Source of the DNA: Acidimicrobiales bacterium
Lineage (GTDB): Bacteria; Actinomycetota; Acidimicrobiia; Acidimicrobiales; Aldehydirespiratoraceae
Assembly (NCBI GenBank): GCA_041394245.1
Contig: JAWKIR010000002.1
Location: 124,001 to 188,000, forward strand
Length of the DNA: 64,000 nt
Direction: 5' to 3'
The position numbers and the translations under genes are program-made. Below the pieces are notes generated by a model that was not told where the DNA came from, did not search any database, and saw nothing but the letters and a program-made list of their open reading frames with translations. Shown piece after piece: positions 56,432 through 63,850 of this stretch. Numbering within the stretch: the first letter of the stretch is position 1; every line of letters begins with the position of its first letter.

Positions 56432-57042
56432 CCAACAGCTTCGACGTCGCGCGTCCGGTCGAAGAGACCTGGGCGGCGCTCACCGACGTCGAACTGATCG
56501 CGCCCTGCCTGCCCGGCGCCCATCTGCACGAGGTGGAGAACGGCGAGTACCGCGGCGTGGTGAAGGTGCGCCTCGGCCGCATCGTCACCGAGTTCGCCGG
56601 TTCGGCGACCATCGTCGAGCAGAACGCGATCGACCACAAGATCGTGGTCAACGGACAGGGCCTCGATGCGCAGGGCGAGGGACGCGCCGAGGCATTGGTG
56701 ACCGCCAAGCTCGAACCGATCAACGACACCACCACCCGTGTGCTGGTCGACACCGACCTCACCCTCACCGGCCGTGTCGCCCAACTCGGCAAGGGCGTGC
56801 TCCCCGAGGTCAGCGCCAACCTGATGACGCAGTTCGCCGACAACCTCGCCGCGGCGCTCGACGGCACCCGCACCGATCCCGCCCGGGCCGAGACCAATGG
56901 CGACGGGTCGGCTCGTCGCCGAATCGAGATGCCCGAACCCGAGGCGATCGACCTGTTGGACGCGGCCCGCACGCCCGTGTTGAAGCGCATCGCCGTCATC
57001 GTCGCGATCGTGTTGGTGGTGCGCTGGTGGTTGCGCCGATGA
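56422..57042 (+). CDS. CoxG-family (CO dehydrogenase subunit G) SRPBCC protein
   Basis: 206 residues. The SRPBCC fold of CoxG is recognisable: NSFDVARPVEETWAALTDVE, LIAPCLPGAHL, YRGVVKVRLGRIVTEFAGSA and TRVLVDTDLTLTGRVAQLGK. A C-terminal membrane helix (IAVIVAIVLVVRWWLRR) follows, which fits the proposed role of CoxG in tethering CO dehydrogenase to the membrane. No coxMSL structural genes are in the window. The GTG start overlaps mocA; the stop overlaps DUF501 (ATGA). Confidence 0.9.
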   Translation: MELTNSFDVARPVEETWAALTDVELIAPCLPGAHLHEVENGEYRGVVKVRLGRIVTEFAGSATIVEQNAIDHKIVVNGQGLDAQGEGRAEALVTAKLEPINDTTTRVLVDTDLTLTGRVAQLGKGVLPEVSANLMTQFADNLAAALDGTRTDPARAETNGDGSARRRIEMPEPEAIDLLDAARTPVLKRIAVIVAIVLVVRWWLRR

Positions 57043-57530
57043 GCGTGTCGGCCGCCGACCGGGCCAGGGTCGAGGAGCTGCTCGGCCGACCGCCGGGCGG
57101 CGACTTCGAGATCGTGGTCCGTGACGAGTCCGGCGACCCCGTCGTCCTGCGCAATGCGCCCCTGCTGGTCGGCGGTCGCCCGATGCCGACGCTCTATTGG
57201 CTGTGCGGCGAGCGGGTGCGCAAGGAGATCGGTCGCCTGGAGGCCGACGGTGGTGTCCGTCGGGCCGAGGAGGCGGTCGACGCCGACGAGCTCGCGGCTG
57301 CCCACGCCCGCTACGCCGCCGAACGCGACGCCCTGCTCCCGGACGATCACCAGGGCCCGGCGCCGTCCGACGGCGTCGGCGGCACCCGCCGCGGGGTGAA
57401 GTGCCTGCATGCCCACTACGCCTGGTACCTCGCCGGCGGCGACGACCCCGTCGGCCGGTGGGTCGCCCGGCAACTCGCCGAATCGCGTGCCGATGCGCCT
57501 TCCGAACGGGGAACCGAGGACTCCGAATGA
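57039..57530 (+). CDS. DUF501 family protein
   Basis: 163 residues. Landmarks of DUF501: ADRARVEELLGRPPGGDFEI, NAPLLVGGRPMPTLYWLCGE, then RKEIGRLEADGGVRRAEE and GVKCLHAHYAWYLAGGDDPV. This uncharacterised family is found in actinobacteria, usually between ftsB and ppx/gppA, and here it still abuts ppx/gppA (4-base overlap) although transporter and cofactor genes have come between it and ftsB. Possible metal site: the C-L-H-A-H-Y segment. Confidence 0.9.
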   Translation: MSVSAADRARVEELLGRPPGGDFEIVVRDESGDPVVLRNAPLLVGGRPMPTLYWLCGERVRKEIGRLEADGGVRRAEEAVDADELAAAHARYAAERDALLPDDHQGPAPSDGVGGTRRGVKCLHAHYAWYLAGGDDPVGRWVARQLAESRADAPSERGTEDSE

Positions 57531-58438
57531 CCGCTCCTGTCGCCGCGATCGATTGCGGTACCAACTCGACCCGGCTGCTCGTGCACGACGGGACCGCCAC
57601 GATCGAACGGCTGATGACCATCACGAAGCTCGGCGAGGGGGTCGACGCCAACGGCCGCCTGAGCCCGGCCGCGATCGAGCGGACCCTCGCCGCCCTGCGC
57701 GAGTACCGCACCGTCATGGACCGACACGGCGTCGAGCGGGTGCGGATCACCGCGACGTCGGCGGCCCGCGACGCTGCGAATGCCGACGAGTTCTTCGACG
57801 CCGCCGAGGCCGTGGTGGGCACCCGCCCCGAGCTGCTCAGTGGTCTCGAGGAGGGCCGGCTCTCGTTCCGGGGAGCGACGGCCGATCTCGATCCGGCCGA
57901 CGGCCCGTTCCTGGTCTTCGACATCGGTGGCGGTTCCACCGAGTTCGCCTTCGGATCGACCGAGGCGACATCGGCGATGTCGCTCGACATCGGCTGTGTG
58001 CGGCTCAGCGAGAAGTACATCGAGACCGATCCGCCGCTGCCCGAGGAGCTGCTCGCCTGTCTCTCGATCACCGAAGCCCATCTCGACGACGTCGCTCGGG
58101 AGATGCCGGAGTCGTTCGGGGCGGCGACGTTCGTCGGCCTGGCCGGCACGGTGTCGGCGGCGGCGATGGTCGAGATCGGTCTGCCCGAGTACGACCGCGA
58201 CCGGGTCCACCACTTCCGCCTGACCAAGGAGGCGGCCGAAGACGTGTATCGCACCGTGGCGATGGAGAACCGTGCCGACCGGGCCCACAACCCCGGCCTC
58301 GAGCCGGGGCGGGTCGACACGATCGTCGCCGGCATGAGCATCCTGGTGCGGATCATGCGCTATTTCGGGATCGAGGAGGTGCTCGTGAGCGAGGCCGACA
58401 TCCTCGACGGCCTGGCATTCTCGCTGTTCGACGCCTGA
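57527..58438 (+). CDS. Exopolyphosphatase / guanosine pentaphosphatase (Ppx/GppA family)
   Basis: 303-residue actin-like ASKHA hydrolase that degrades polyphosphate or pppGpp. Phosphate-1 motif: AAIDCGTNSTRLLVHDG. The connecting motif is ATSAARDAANADEF, phosphate-2 is FDIGGGSTEFAFG, and the adenosine-like region is VGLAGTVSAAAMVEIGL. It lacks the HD-type C-terminal domain, as in short actinobacterial Ppx proteins, so it is the two-domain form. It is coupled to DUF501 by a 4-base overlap. Confidence 0.93.
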   Translation: MTAPVAAIDCGTNSTRLLVHDGTATIERLMTITKLGEGVDANGRLSPAAIERTLAALREYRTVMDRHGVERVRITATSAARDAANADEFFDAAEAVVGTRPELLSGLEEGRLSFRGATADLDPADGPFLVFDIGGGSTEFAFGSTEATSAMSLDIGCVRLSEKYIETDPPLPEELLACLSITEAHLDDVAREMPESFGAATFVGLAGTVSAAAMVEIGLPEYDRDRVHHFRLTKEAAEDVYRTVAMENRADRAHNPGLEPGRVDTIVAGMSILVRIMRYFGIEEVLVSEADILDGLAFSLFDA

Positions 58439-58444
58439 CTGCCC

Positions 58445-58450
58445 TACGAT
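58445..58450 (+). promoter_or_regulatory. -10 hexamer TACGAT, leaderless promoter of the GNAT gene
   Basis: It ends 8 bases before the GTG at 58459. Confidence 0.55.
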
Positions 58451-58458
58451 CACCGGCC

Positions 58459-59052
58459 GTGACCACGCTGTTTGGACGCCGAGTCCTTCTTCGCCCGCTC
58501 GAGGCCGGCGACTTCGCGAAGTGGCAGGAAGTGCGGCGTCGCAACACCGACTGGCTCACCAAGTGGGAGCCGGCACGGCTACCGGGTTCGCCCGACGTGG
58601 TGGAGGACGCCCACGCCTTCGGTGTGCGCTGCTCGGCCCGCCAGCGTGAGCGCCAACTCGGCAGCGGCTACGGCTTCGGGATCTTCGTCGACGGTGTGTT
58701 CGGCGGTGAGATCAACCTCAACTCGATCCAGCGGGGTCCGTTCCAGTCGGCCTATGTCGGCTACTGGATCGACGAGGCGATGGCCGGCAACGGCTACACG
58801 CCCGAGGCGTTCGTCGTCGCCGCCCGTTTCGCGTTCGAGGACCTCAACCTGCATCGCATCCAGGCGGCGATCGTGCCTCGGAACTCGGCCAGTCGGCGGG
58901 TGGCCGAGAAGCTCCGCCTTCGCAACGAGGGTACGGCCGAGCGCTACCTCGAGATCAACGGCGTGTGGGAGGACCACGTCCGCTACGCCATGACCTCCGA
59001 GGAATGGGAGACCCGCAAGGACGAACTCATCCGCGAGTGGATCGACTACTGA
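58459..59052 (+). CDS. GNAT acetyltransferase, RimJ/RimL type
   Basis: 197 residues of the RimJ/RimL (N-alpha-acetyltransferase) branch: GRRVLLRPLEAGDFAKWQEV at the start, GGEINLNSIQRGPFQSAYVG and YWIDEAMAGNGYTPEAF in the acetyl-CoA region, and NLHRIQAAIVPRNSASRRVA at the end of the fold, followed by YLEINGVWEDHVRYAM. It may acetylate ribosomal proteins or other N-termini; the substrate cannot be read. The GTG fits the leaderless promoter. It ends 12 bases before a 22-bp inverted repeat. Confidence 0.9.
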   Translation: MTTLFGRRVLLRPLEAGDFAKWQEVRRRNTDWLTKWEPARLPGSPDVVEDAHAFGVRCSARQRERQLGSGYGFGIFVDGVFGGEINLNSIQRGPFQSAYVGYWIDEAMAGNGYTPEAFVVAARFAFEDLNLHRIQAAIVPRNSASRRVAEKLRLRNEGTAERYLEINGVWEDHVRYAMTSEEWETRKDELIREWIDY

Positions 59053-59064
59053 CCAGTCTCTTCG

Positions 59065-59111
59065 TTCTGTGAGCTTGAACGCCGCTGACAGCGGCGTTCA
59101 AGCTCACAGAA
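59065..59111. terminator. Perfect 22-bp inverted repeat between convergent genes
   Basis: Left arm 59065-59086, 3-base loop GAC, right arm 59090-59111. The arms begin TTCTGTGAGCTTGAACGCCG and pair without mismatch. It separates the GNAT gene from the convergent acyl-CoA synthetase and overlaps that gene's last codons. Without a T tract it is an atypical, two-way terminator or a dispersed palindromic element. Confidence 0.65.
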
Positions 59112-60660
59112 GGGCCTGTTTGTGGACCTTGCCCATGGCGTTGCGGGGGAGTGAGGGGCGGACGTCGATGACGGCGGGGATCTTGTAGGCGGCGAGGTGT
59201 TCGGCGCAGTGGGTGCGGATGTCGTCGAGATCGGGGTCGTCGACGGCGGCGACGATCGAGGCGGCGACCCGTTGGCCGAGCCGCTCGTCGGGCACCCCGT
59301 AGACGGCCACCTCGGCGACGTGGGGGTGGTTGGCCATCACCGTCTCGACCTCGACGGGGTAGACGTTGGCGCCACCGCGCAGGATCAGCTCAGACCGGCG
59401 GCCGCTGATGGTCAAGCGGCCATTGGTGTCGAGCATGCCGATGTCGCCGGTGTGGAGTGCCCCGCCGCGCAGGAGCTCGCGGGTCGACTCGGGACGACGC
59501 CAGTAGCCGAGCGTGGGAGTCCAGCTGCCCGCCCACGCGCCGGTCGTCGCAGGAAGGACGCAGATCTCGCCTTCGGTCCCGGGAGCCACCGGTCGATCGT
59601 CGTCGTCAACGATACGCAGGCCGAGGAGGGGCAGCGGATAGCCGGCGGCGACCTCGTCGATGTCCTCCTCGGCCGATTCGCGCACGATCCCGCTCGGCGC
59701 CTCGGACAGGCCATAGCCGCTGATGGCCCGGATGCCGAACTTCTCGCGGAAGGCCCGTCGCAGGGGCGCCGGGGTCCCGGCCCCGCCGACGATGATGCTC
59801 TCGAGCGAGCGGAGGGACGCGGGATCGATCTCGGGGCGGTGGACCAGGTCGTGCAGGATCGTGGGGACCAGCGTCGTGCGGGTGACCTGGTGACGCTCGA
59901 CCTCCGCGGCGAACTCGGCGGCATGGGTGCTGTGGAGGACGACTCCGGTCGTGCCGCGGACCCACGCCGACACCACGCCGAGCACCAGCATGTTGAGGAT
60001 GGTGTGGGCGAGCGGTGTGCCCTGACGGTCGTGGGCGACGGGTGGGTGGAGCTCCACGGTGACGAGCCCCGGCCACATGAGGTTGTGCTGGCTGTGCACC
60101 GCGCCCTTGGGACGCCCGGTGGTACCCGAGGTGTAGGCGATCGCCGCCGGCGCATGGGGGTCGTGGTCGATCGCCGGCGCGGCATGGGGATCGGCCCGAC
60201 CGACCAGCGCGCCCCATTCGTCGAACGAGACGTCTCGTCGCCCGGGGGTGTGTCCGACCTCGTCGAGCACCTCGCGGGTCGCGACGAAGACGCTCGCGCC
60301 CGAATCGTCGAGGAGGAAGCGCTTCTCGGGCGCGGCGAGGGGCAGGTTGATGCCGAGCCAGACGCCACCGGTGAGCTGGGTGCCGAGGAATCCGATGGGG
60401 AGCTCGGCGCAGTTGGGGAGCGACCATGCGACCCGGTCGCCGGGCCGCACGCCGAGGTCGTGCAGCACCGCCGCGGCCCGTCGGGCGTCGTCGCTCAGCG
60501 CGAGCCGGTTCCAGGTCCGGTCGCCGTCGATCAGGGCGAGGCGGTCGGGGTCGTCGGGGCGCTCGGGAACGAGGTCGGTGAGGAGGCTCGACCCGAACGG
60601 GTACGGGTTCGGTGCGGGCCGGCGAACCAGGCCGGTCTCCTCGTCGATGTCGAGCGCCAC
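59104..60660 (-). CDS. AMP-binding acyl-CoA synthetase (ANL superfamily)
   Basis: Activates a fatty or aromatic acid to acyl-CoA via acyl-AMP, 518 residues. Core motifs: YTSGTTGRPKGAV (P-loop), SGYGLSEAPSG (A5-like), LHTGDIGMLDTNGRL with SGRRSELILRGGANVYPVEV (hinge and A8) and the C-terminal catalytic Lys in LPRNAMGKVHKQ. The acyl substrate is unknown. The GTG at 60660 lies 8 bases after the enoyl-CoA hydratase gene, so the two form an operon for fatty-acid activation and oxidation. Confidence 0.92.
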   Translation of the reverse strand: MALDIDEETGLVRRPAPNPYPFGSSLLTDLVPERPDDPDRLALIDGDRTWNRLALSDDARRAAAVLHDLGVRPGDRVAWSLPNCAELPIGFLGTQLTGGVWLGINLPLAAPEKRFLLDDSGASVFVATREVLDEVGHTPGRRDVSFDEWGALVGRADPHAAPAIDHDPHAPAAIAYTSGTTGRPKGAVHSQHNLMWPGLVTVELHPPVAHDRQGTPLAHTILNMLVLGVVSAWVRGTTGVVLHSTHAAEFAAEVERHQVTRTTLVPTILHDLVHRPEIDPASLRSLESIIVGGAGTPAPLRRAFREKFGIRAISGYGLSEAPSGIVRESAEEDIDEVAAGYPLPLLGLRIVDDDDRPVAPGTEGEICVLPATTGAWAGSWTPTLGYWRRPESTRELLRGGALHTGDIGMLDTNGRLTISGRRSELILRGGANVYPVEVETVMANHPHVAEVAVYGVPDERLGQRVAASIVAAVDDPDLDDIRTHCAEHLAAYKIPAVIDVRPSLPRNAMGKVHKQALL

Positions 60661-60668
60661 GCTGCCGG

Positions 60669-61430
60669 TCAGCTCTTGGAGCTGATGTTCGCCTGGAGGC
60701 GGGCGACGAGCTCGCGGAAGTCGCCCTGCTCCATCGACCACAGCTGGGGCCAGAGCTCGTGGTCGACCGCGGCGTCGGACTCCGACACCGTGTCGAGGGT
60801 GAGGATCGATGCCTTGGTGCGGGCATTGAGTTCCTTGCCCTGCCCGGCGGCGACGGCGGCGAGGGCGACGGCGTCGTCGATCAGGGTCTCGTCGTCGACG
60901 ACCTTCCACACGATCCCGAGTTCTTTGGCCTCTTCGGCCTGCACGACCTCGCCGAAGAGCACCATGGCCATGGTGGTCTGGCGCCCCACGATCGAGCGCA
61001 GGCGCCAGGTGTGGCCGCCGCCCGGATGCAGGGCGATCTGGAGGAAGCGGGAGTCGAACCGGGCCCGTTCGCGGGCGGCGAGGACGATGTCGCAGGCCAG
61101 GACCATGTTGAAGCCGGCGCCGACCGCGGCACCGTTGACCGCGGCGATGGTGGGCAGCGAGGTGTGGGCGATGCGCAGGAAGCCCTCGTAGATCTTCTTC
61201 ATCCCCGCTTCGCCCTGCTCGGCGAGGAGGTCGTCGAGGTCGGCGCCGGCGCAGAAGCCCTTGCCCGCGCCGGTGACGACCATCGCGCCGATGCCGTCGT
61301 CGGCCTCCCATGCGTCGAGCACGTCGGCGATCTCGTCGTTCATCGCCAGGGTGATGGCGTTGCGCTTGTCGGGATCGTTGAGGGTGAGGATGCCGACGCG
61401 GTCTCGGACTTCGGTCTCGATGAGGGACAT
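60669..61430 (-). CDS. Enoyl-CoA hydratase/isomerase family protein
   Basis: 253-residue crotonase. Oxyanion-hole motifs: GAGKGFCAGADLDDL and VNGAAVGAGFNMVLACDIVL. The LQIALHPGGGHTWRLRSIVG segment has Gly where one catalytic Glu usually lies, so the reaction type is not certain. The start at 61430 begins the family sequence (MSLIETEVRDRVGILTLND); an ATG three codons earlier at 61439 also fits. It is divergent from the MFS gene and co-transcribed with the synthetase. Confidence 0.88.
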   Translation of the reverse strand: MSLIETEVRDRVGILTLNDPDKRNAITLAMNDEIADVLDAWEADDGIGAMVVTGAGKGFCAGADLDDLLAEQGEAGMKKIYEGFLRIAHTSLPTIAAVNGAAVGAGFNMVLACDIVLAARERARFDSRFLQIALHPGGGHTWRLRSIVGRQTTMAMVLFGEVVQAEEAKELGIVWKVVDDETLIDDAVALAAVAAGQGKELNARTKASILTLDTVSESDAAVDHELWPQLWSMEQGDFRELVARLQANISSKS

Positions 61431-61455
61431 GGCTGGCATTCTGGCAGCTCGGCCG

Positions 61456-61461
61456 TACGGT
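61456..61461 (+). promoter_or_regulatory. -10 hexamer TACGGT, leaderless promoter of the MFS gene
   Basis: It ends 6 bases before the GTG at 61468. The centre CCGTACGG is palindromic and may also serve the divergent gene. Confidence 0.5.
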
Positions 61462-61467
61462 GAGGCG

Positions 61468-62745
61468 GTGTCGGAAGAGGTCGTGACGAGAGCCGAGGGC
61501 GGGCCCGAGGAAAGCGCAGCGGTGCCCGGCATCTTCGCGGCGCTGCGGCACCGCAACTTCCTGATCGTCTGGCTCGCTGCGATCGTCTCCAACGCCGGCC
61601 GGTTCTTCCAGGCGGTCGCCGTGCCCCTGGTCATCTACGAGCTGACCGACAGCGCCGCGTGGGTCGGTCTCGCCGGCTTCGCACAGCTCTTGCCGACTGC
61701 GCTTCTCGGCCCGCTCGCCGGGGCCATCGCCGACCGCTACCAGCGGCGCAACATCCTGATCGTCACGCAGACGCTGCAGGCCGTGGCGAGCCTGATGTTC
61801 GTCGCTATGTGGTTCGGAGGGGTCCGTTCGCCGACCGCGTATGTCGCTGCCTCGGTGTTGGCCGGCGCCGCCGCGGGGCTGAACCTGCCGGCCTGGCAGG
61901 CCTTCGTCGCCGATCTCGTCCCGCGCGACACGATGATGAGCGCCATCACGTTGAACAGCGCCCAGTTCAACCTGGCCCGCCTTCTGGGCCCACTCGGTGC
62001 GGGCGTCGTGATCAAGGTGTGGGGTCCCGGGTGGGCGTTCCTGGTCAACGCCGTGAGTTTCGCGACGATCATCGTGGCGTTGCTGGCGGTTTCGGTTCCC
62101 TACGTCGATCGTGATCGGTCGCAGCGGATGCGTCCGCTGCGCGAGTTCATCGCTGCGTTCCGGTTCGCCCGGACCCGCCCCGGCATCATCACGGCGATCG
62201 GCACCGTCACCTTGATCGGCTTCTTCGGTCTCGCCAGCCAGACCATGTCCGTCGCGCTCGCCGAAGAGGTCTTCGAGGTCGAGGCCGGCTTCGCCCAGAT
62301 GCTGTTCGCGGCGGGGCTCGGCGCCGTCATCGCGTCGCCGGGCGTGGCCTGGGTGGCGAAGTTCACGAAGCGATCGGTGATCCAGCAGTACGCGCTCGTG
62401 CTCTACGGCATCGGCATCGTGGTCGCGGGTGTCGCCCCGACATTCCTGCTCGCCCAGGGCGGCCTGTTCCTGATGGGCATGGCCCACATCGCGTCGGCGT
62501 CCACGCTCAACACGTCGATCCAGTTGCAAGTCGACGAGTCGGTGCGGGCGAAGGTGCTGTCGGTCTATCTGACCACGCTGCTCATCGCGAACCCGCTCGG
62601 TCAGCTCGCGCTCGGTCAGGCGATCGAACGGGTCGGGGCCCGTGAGACCTTCGTGGTGGCCGGTGCCGTGCTCATCGTCGTCGCGGTGGTCCTCACCGTC
62701 ACCGGTCGACTCGAGGGTCTCGACGACGAGGTCCACACCACGTAG
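61468..62745 (+). CDS. MFS transporter (EntS/MFS_3-like)
   Basis: 425 residues, about ten to twelve membrane helices. The N-terminus FAALRHRNFLIVWLAAIVSN and the motif-A loop GAIADRYQRRNILIVTQTLQ are typical of the MFS_3 (EntS-like) exporter branch; DLVPRDTMMSAITLNSAQFN is another hallmark. Export of siderophores or other small molecules is usual in this branch; the substrate here is unknown. The GTG start is set by the promoter spacing. The 3' end is followed at once by a long inverted repeat. Confidence 0.9.
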   Translation: MSEEVVTRAEGGPEESAAVPGIFAALRHRNFLIVWLAAIVSNAGRFFQAVAVPLVIYELTDSAAWVGLAGFAQLLPTALLGPLAGAIADRYQRRNILIVTQTLQAVASLMFVAMWFGGVRSPTAYVAASVLAGAAAGLNLPAWQAFVADLVPRDTMMSAITLNSAQFNLARLLGPLGAGVVIKVWGPGWAFLVNAVSFATIIVALLAVSVPYVDRDRSQRMRPLREFIAAFRFARTRPGIITAIGTVTLIGFFGLASQTMSVALAEEVFEVEAGFAQMLFAAGLGAVIASPGVAWVAKFTKRSVIQQYALVLYGIGIVVAGVAPTFLLAQGGLFLMGMAHIASASTLNTSIQLQVDESVRAKVLSVYLTTLLIANPLGQLALGQAIERVGARETFVVAGAVLIVVAVVLTVTGRLEGLDDEVHTT

Positions 62746-62746
62746 G

Positions 62747-62814
62747 CAGCGCCACCTCAGCGACGAGGACGGCTACCAGCCCGGGTCGTCGTCCTCGTCG
62801 CTGAGGTAGCGCTG
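62747..62814. repeat. 25-bp inverted duplication spanning convergent gene ends
   Basis: Arms 62747-62771 and 62790-62814 are complementary at 24 of 25 positions with an 18-base loop. The right arm is the 3' coding end of the nuclease gene (residues around QRYLSDED); the left arm, just after the MFS stop, is its inverted copy. It can work as a two-way terminator. Confidence 0.75.
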
Positions 62815-63735
62815 ACCGTCGTCGCAGTCGGCCTTGGCCGGGCACCAGCGGCAGGCCGGGCCGGGCGCGGTCGTGGCCGGTCGGCCGCCCGAGGTCAGGT
62901 CGAGGACCCGGGCGATGCCGTCGGTGATGCGGGCGACGGTGGAGAACAGGAGATTCTCGGTCACGTCCTCGGGGAGGAAGCGGCCCTGGTCGAGGTAGTA
63001 GGTGGCCAGGCGACGGGGTGGCGTGCCGAGGCGGATCGCCTCGAGCAGGGCATAGAACCGGAGGTCGTCGAGGTGCTGGGGGGCGAACCCGCCGGTCTTC
63101 AGGTCGATCAGCACCTTGCCGGCGACGTCGCCTTCGGCCTGGCCGAGCGCCAGGTCGACCTTGCCGCTGAGCACGAAGCGGTCGTGGATCTCGAGCCGGA
63201 GGCGGCTCTCGGTGGCCGGCCGCCAGCCGGGCTTGAGCGGTGGGAAGCACTCGAGGAACTTGACGACGCGATCGTTGGCTTCTGCTCGGAGTTCGGCCCG
63301 CTCGACCTCGGTCGCCTGCTGGAGCCAGTCGGCGAGCCCGTCGATGCCTTCGGAGAGGCGGCTGATCGATTCGTCGACGAGCACGAGCGGCTCGGGTTCA
63401 CGGCGCCAGTGGATGCTGAGCTCGATCGCCTTGTGGGCGATGGTCCCGCGCGCGATCGGGACCGACCACGCGAACTCTTCGGCTTCCTCGGCGAGGAAGC
63501 GGCGTTCGCAGCCCATGATGCGGCCGAGCATGTGTTTGGAGACGAACATGTTGTCGCCGGGTTTCGCGTCCTTGCGTTGGTCGACGAGCTCGACGAGCGG
63601 CGCGAGCCCGTCTTCGAGTTCGCGGCGGAGCTGATGCCGCAGAACGGCGTCGAAGCGGGGACGTTCGTCGCGGTTGGCGCCGAGCTGGGCGAGGACGTCT
63701 TGTTGCGCGGGGTTCAGCTCGACCGGTGTCTCCAC
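62773..63735 (-). CDS. PD-(D/E)XK nuclease, Cas4/RecB-like, with Fe-S-type cysteines
   Basis: 320-residue exonuclease-fold protein. The nuclease motifs are H101 in ARGTIAHKAIEL, D194 in SGKVDLAL and the D-x-K pair D211/K213 in VLIDLKTG. Four cysteines with the Cas4/AddB iron-sulfur layout are present: C76 (CERRF) and C295, C298, C304 near the C-terminus (CRWCPAKADC). No cas genes or CRISPR repeats were seen, so a role in DNA repair is more likely than in adaptation. The GTG at 63735 is preferred; further upstream starts are possible. Confidence 0.85.
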   Translation of the reverse strand: METPVELNPAQQDVLAQLGANRDERPRFDAVLRHQLRRELEDGLAPLVELVDQRKDAKPGDNMFVSKHMLGRIMGCERRFLAEEAEEFAWSVPIARGTIAHKAIELSIHWRREPEPLVLVDESISRLSEGIDGLADWLQQATEVERAELRAEANDRVVKFLECFPPLKPGWRPATESRLRLEIHDRFVLSGKVDLALGQAEGDVAGKVLIDLKTGGFAPQHLDDLRFYALLEAIRLGTPPRRLATYYLDQGRFLPEDVTENLLFSTVARITDGIARVLDLTSGGRPATTAPGPACRWCPAKADCDDGQRYLSDEDDDPGW

Positions 63736-63760
63736 CCGGGCACTGTTGCACACGCGGCGA

Positions 63761-63791
63761 CGTCTCCGCGGGGACGTCCCCGCGGGGACGT
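63761..63791. promoter_or_regulatory. Tandem palindromes in the nuclease promoter region
   Basis: A perfect 18-bp palindrome, ACGTCCCCGCGGGGACGT (63774-63791), overlaps a near-perfect one (63761-63776, one mismatch), with CCGCGGGGACGT repeated 14 bases apart. It lies between the divergent nuclease and the gene at the window end. This is operator-like. Confidence 0.5.
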
Positions 63792-63850
63792 TTCGGGCCG
63801 GTCCGCGCGATCGTCGCCACTGCCCGTGACTGTCACACGGCCTCGGCAGT

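Noticed and set aside
59065..59111. Terminal inverted repeat of an insertion element
   Set aside because: The two arms are adjacent with a 3-base loop and no transposase gene or target duplication is nearby.
62773..63735. Part of a CRISPR-Cas adaptation module
   Set aside because: The nuclease has Cas4-like cysteines, but no repeat array and no cas1 or cas2 genes lie within the window, so the repair-type reading is preferred.
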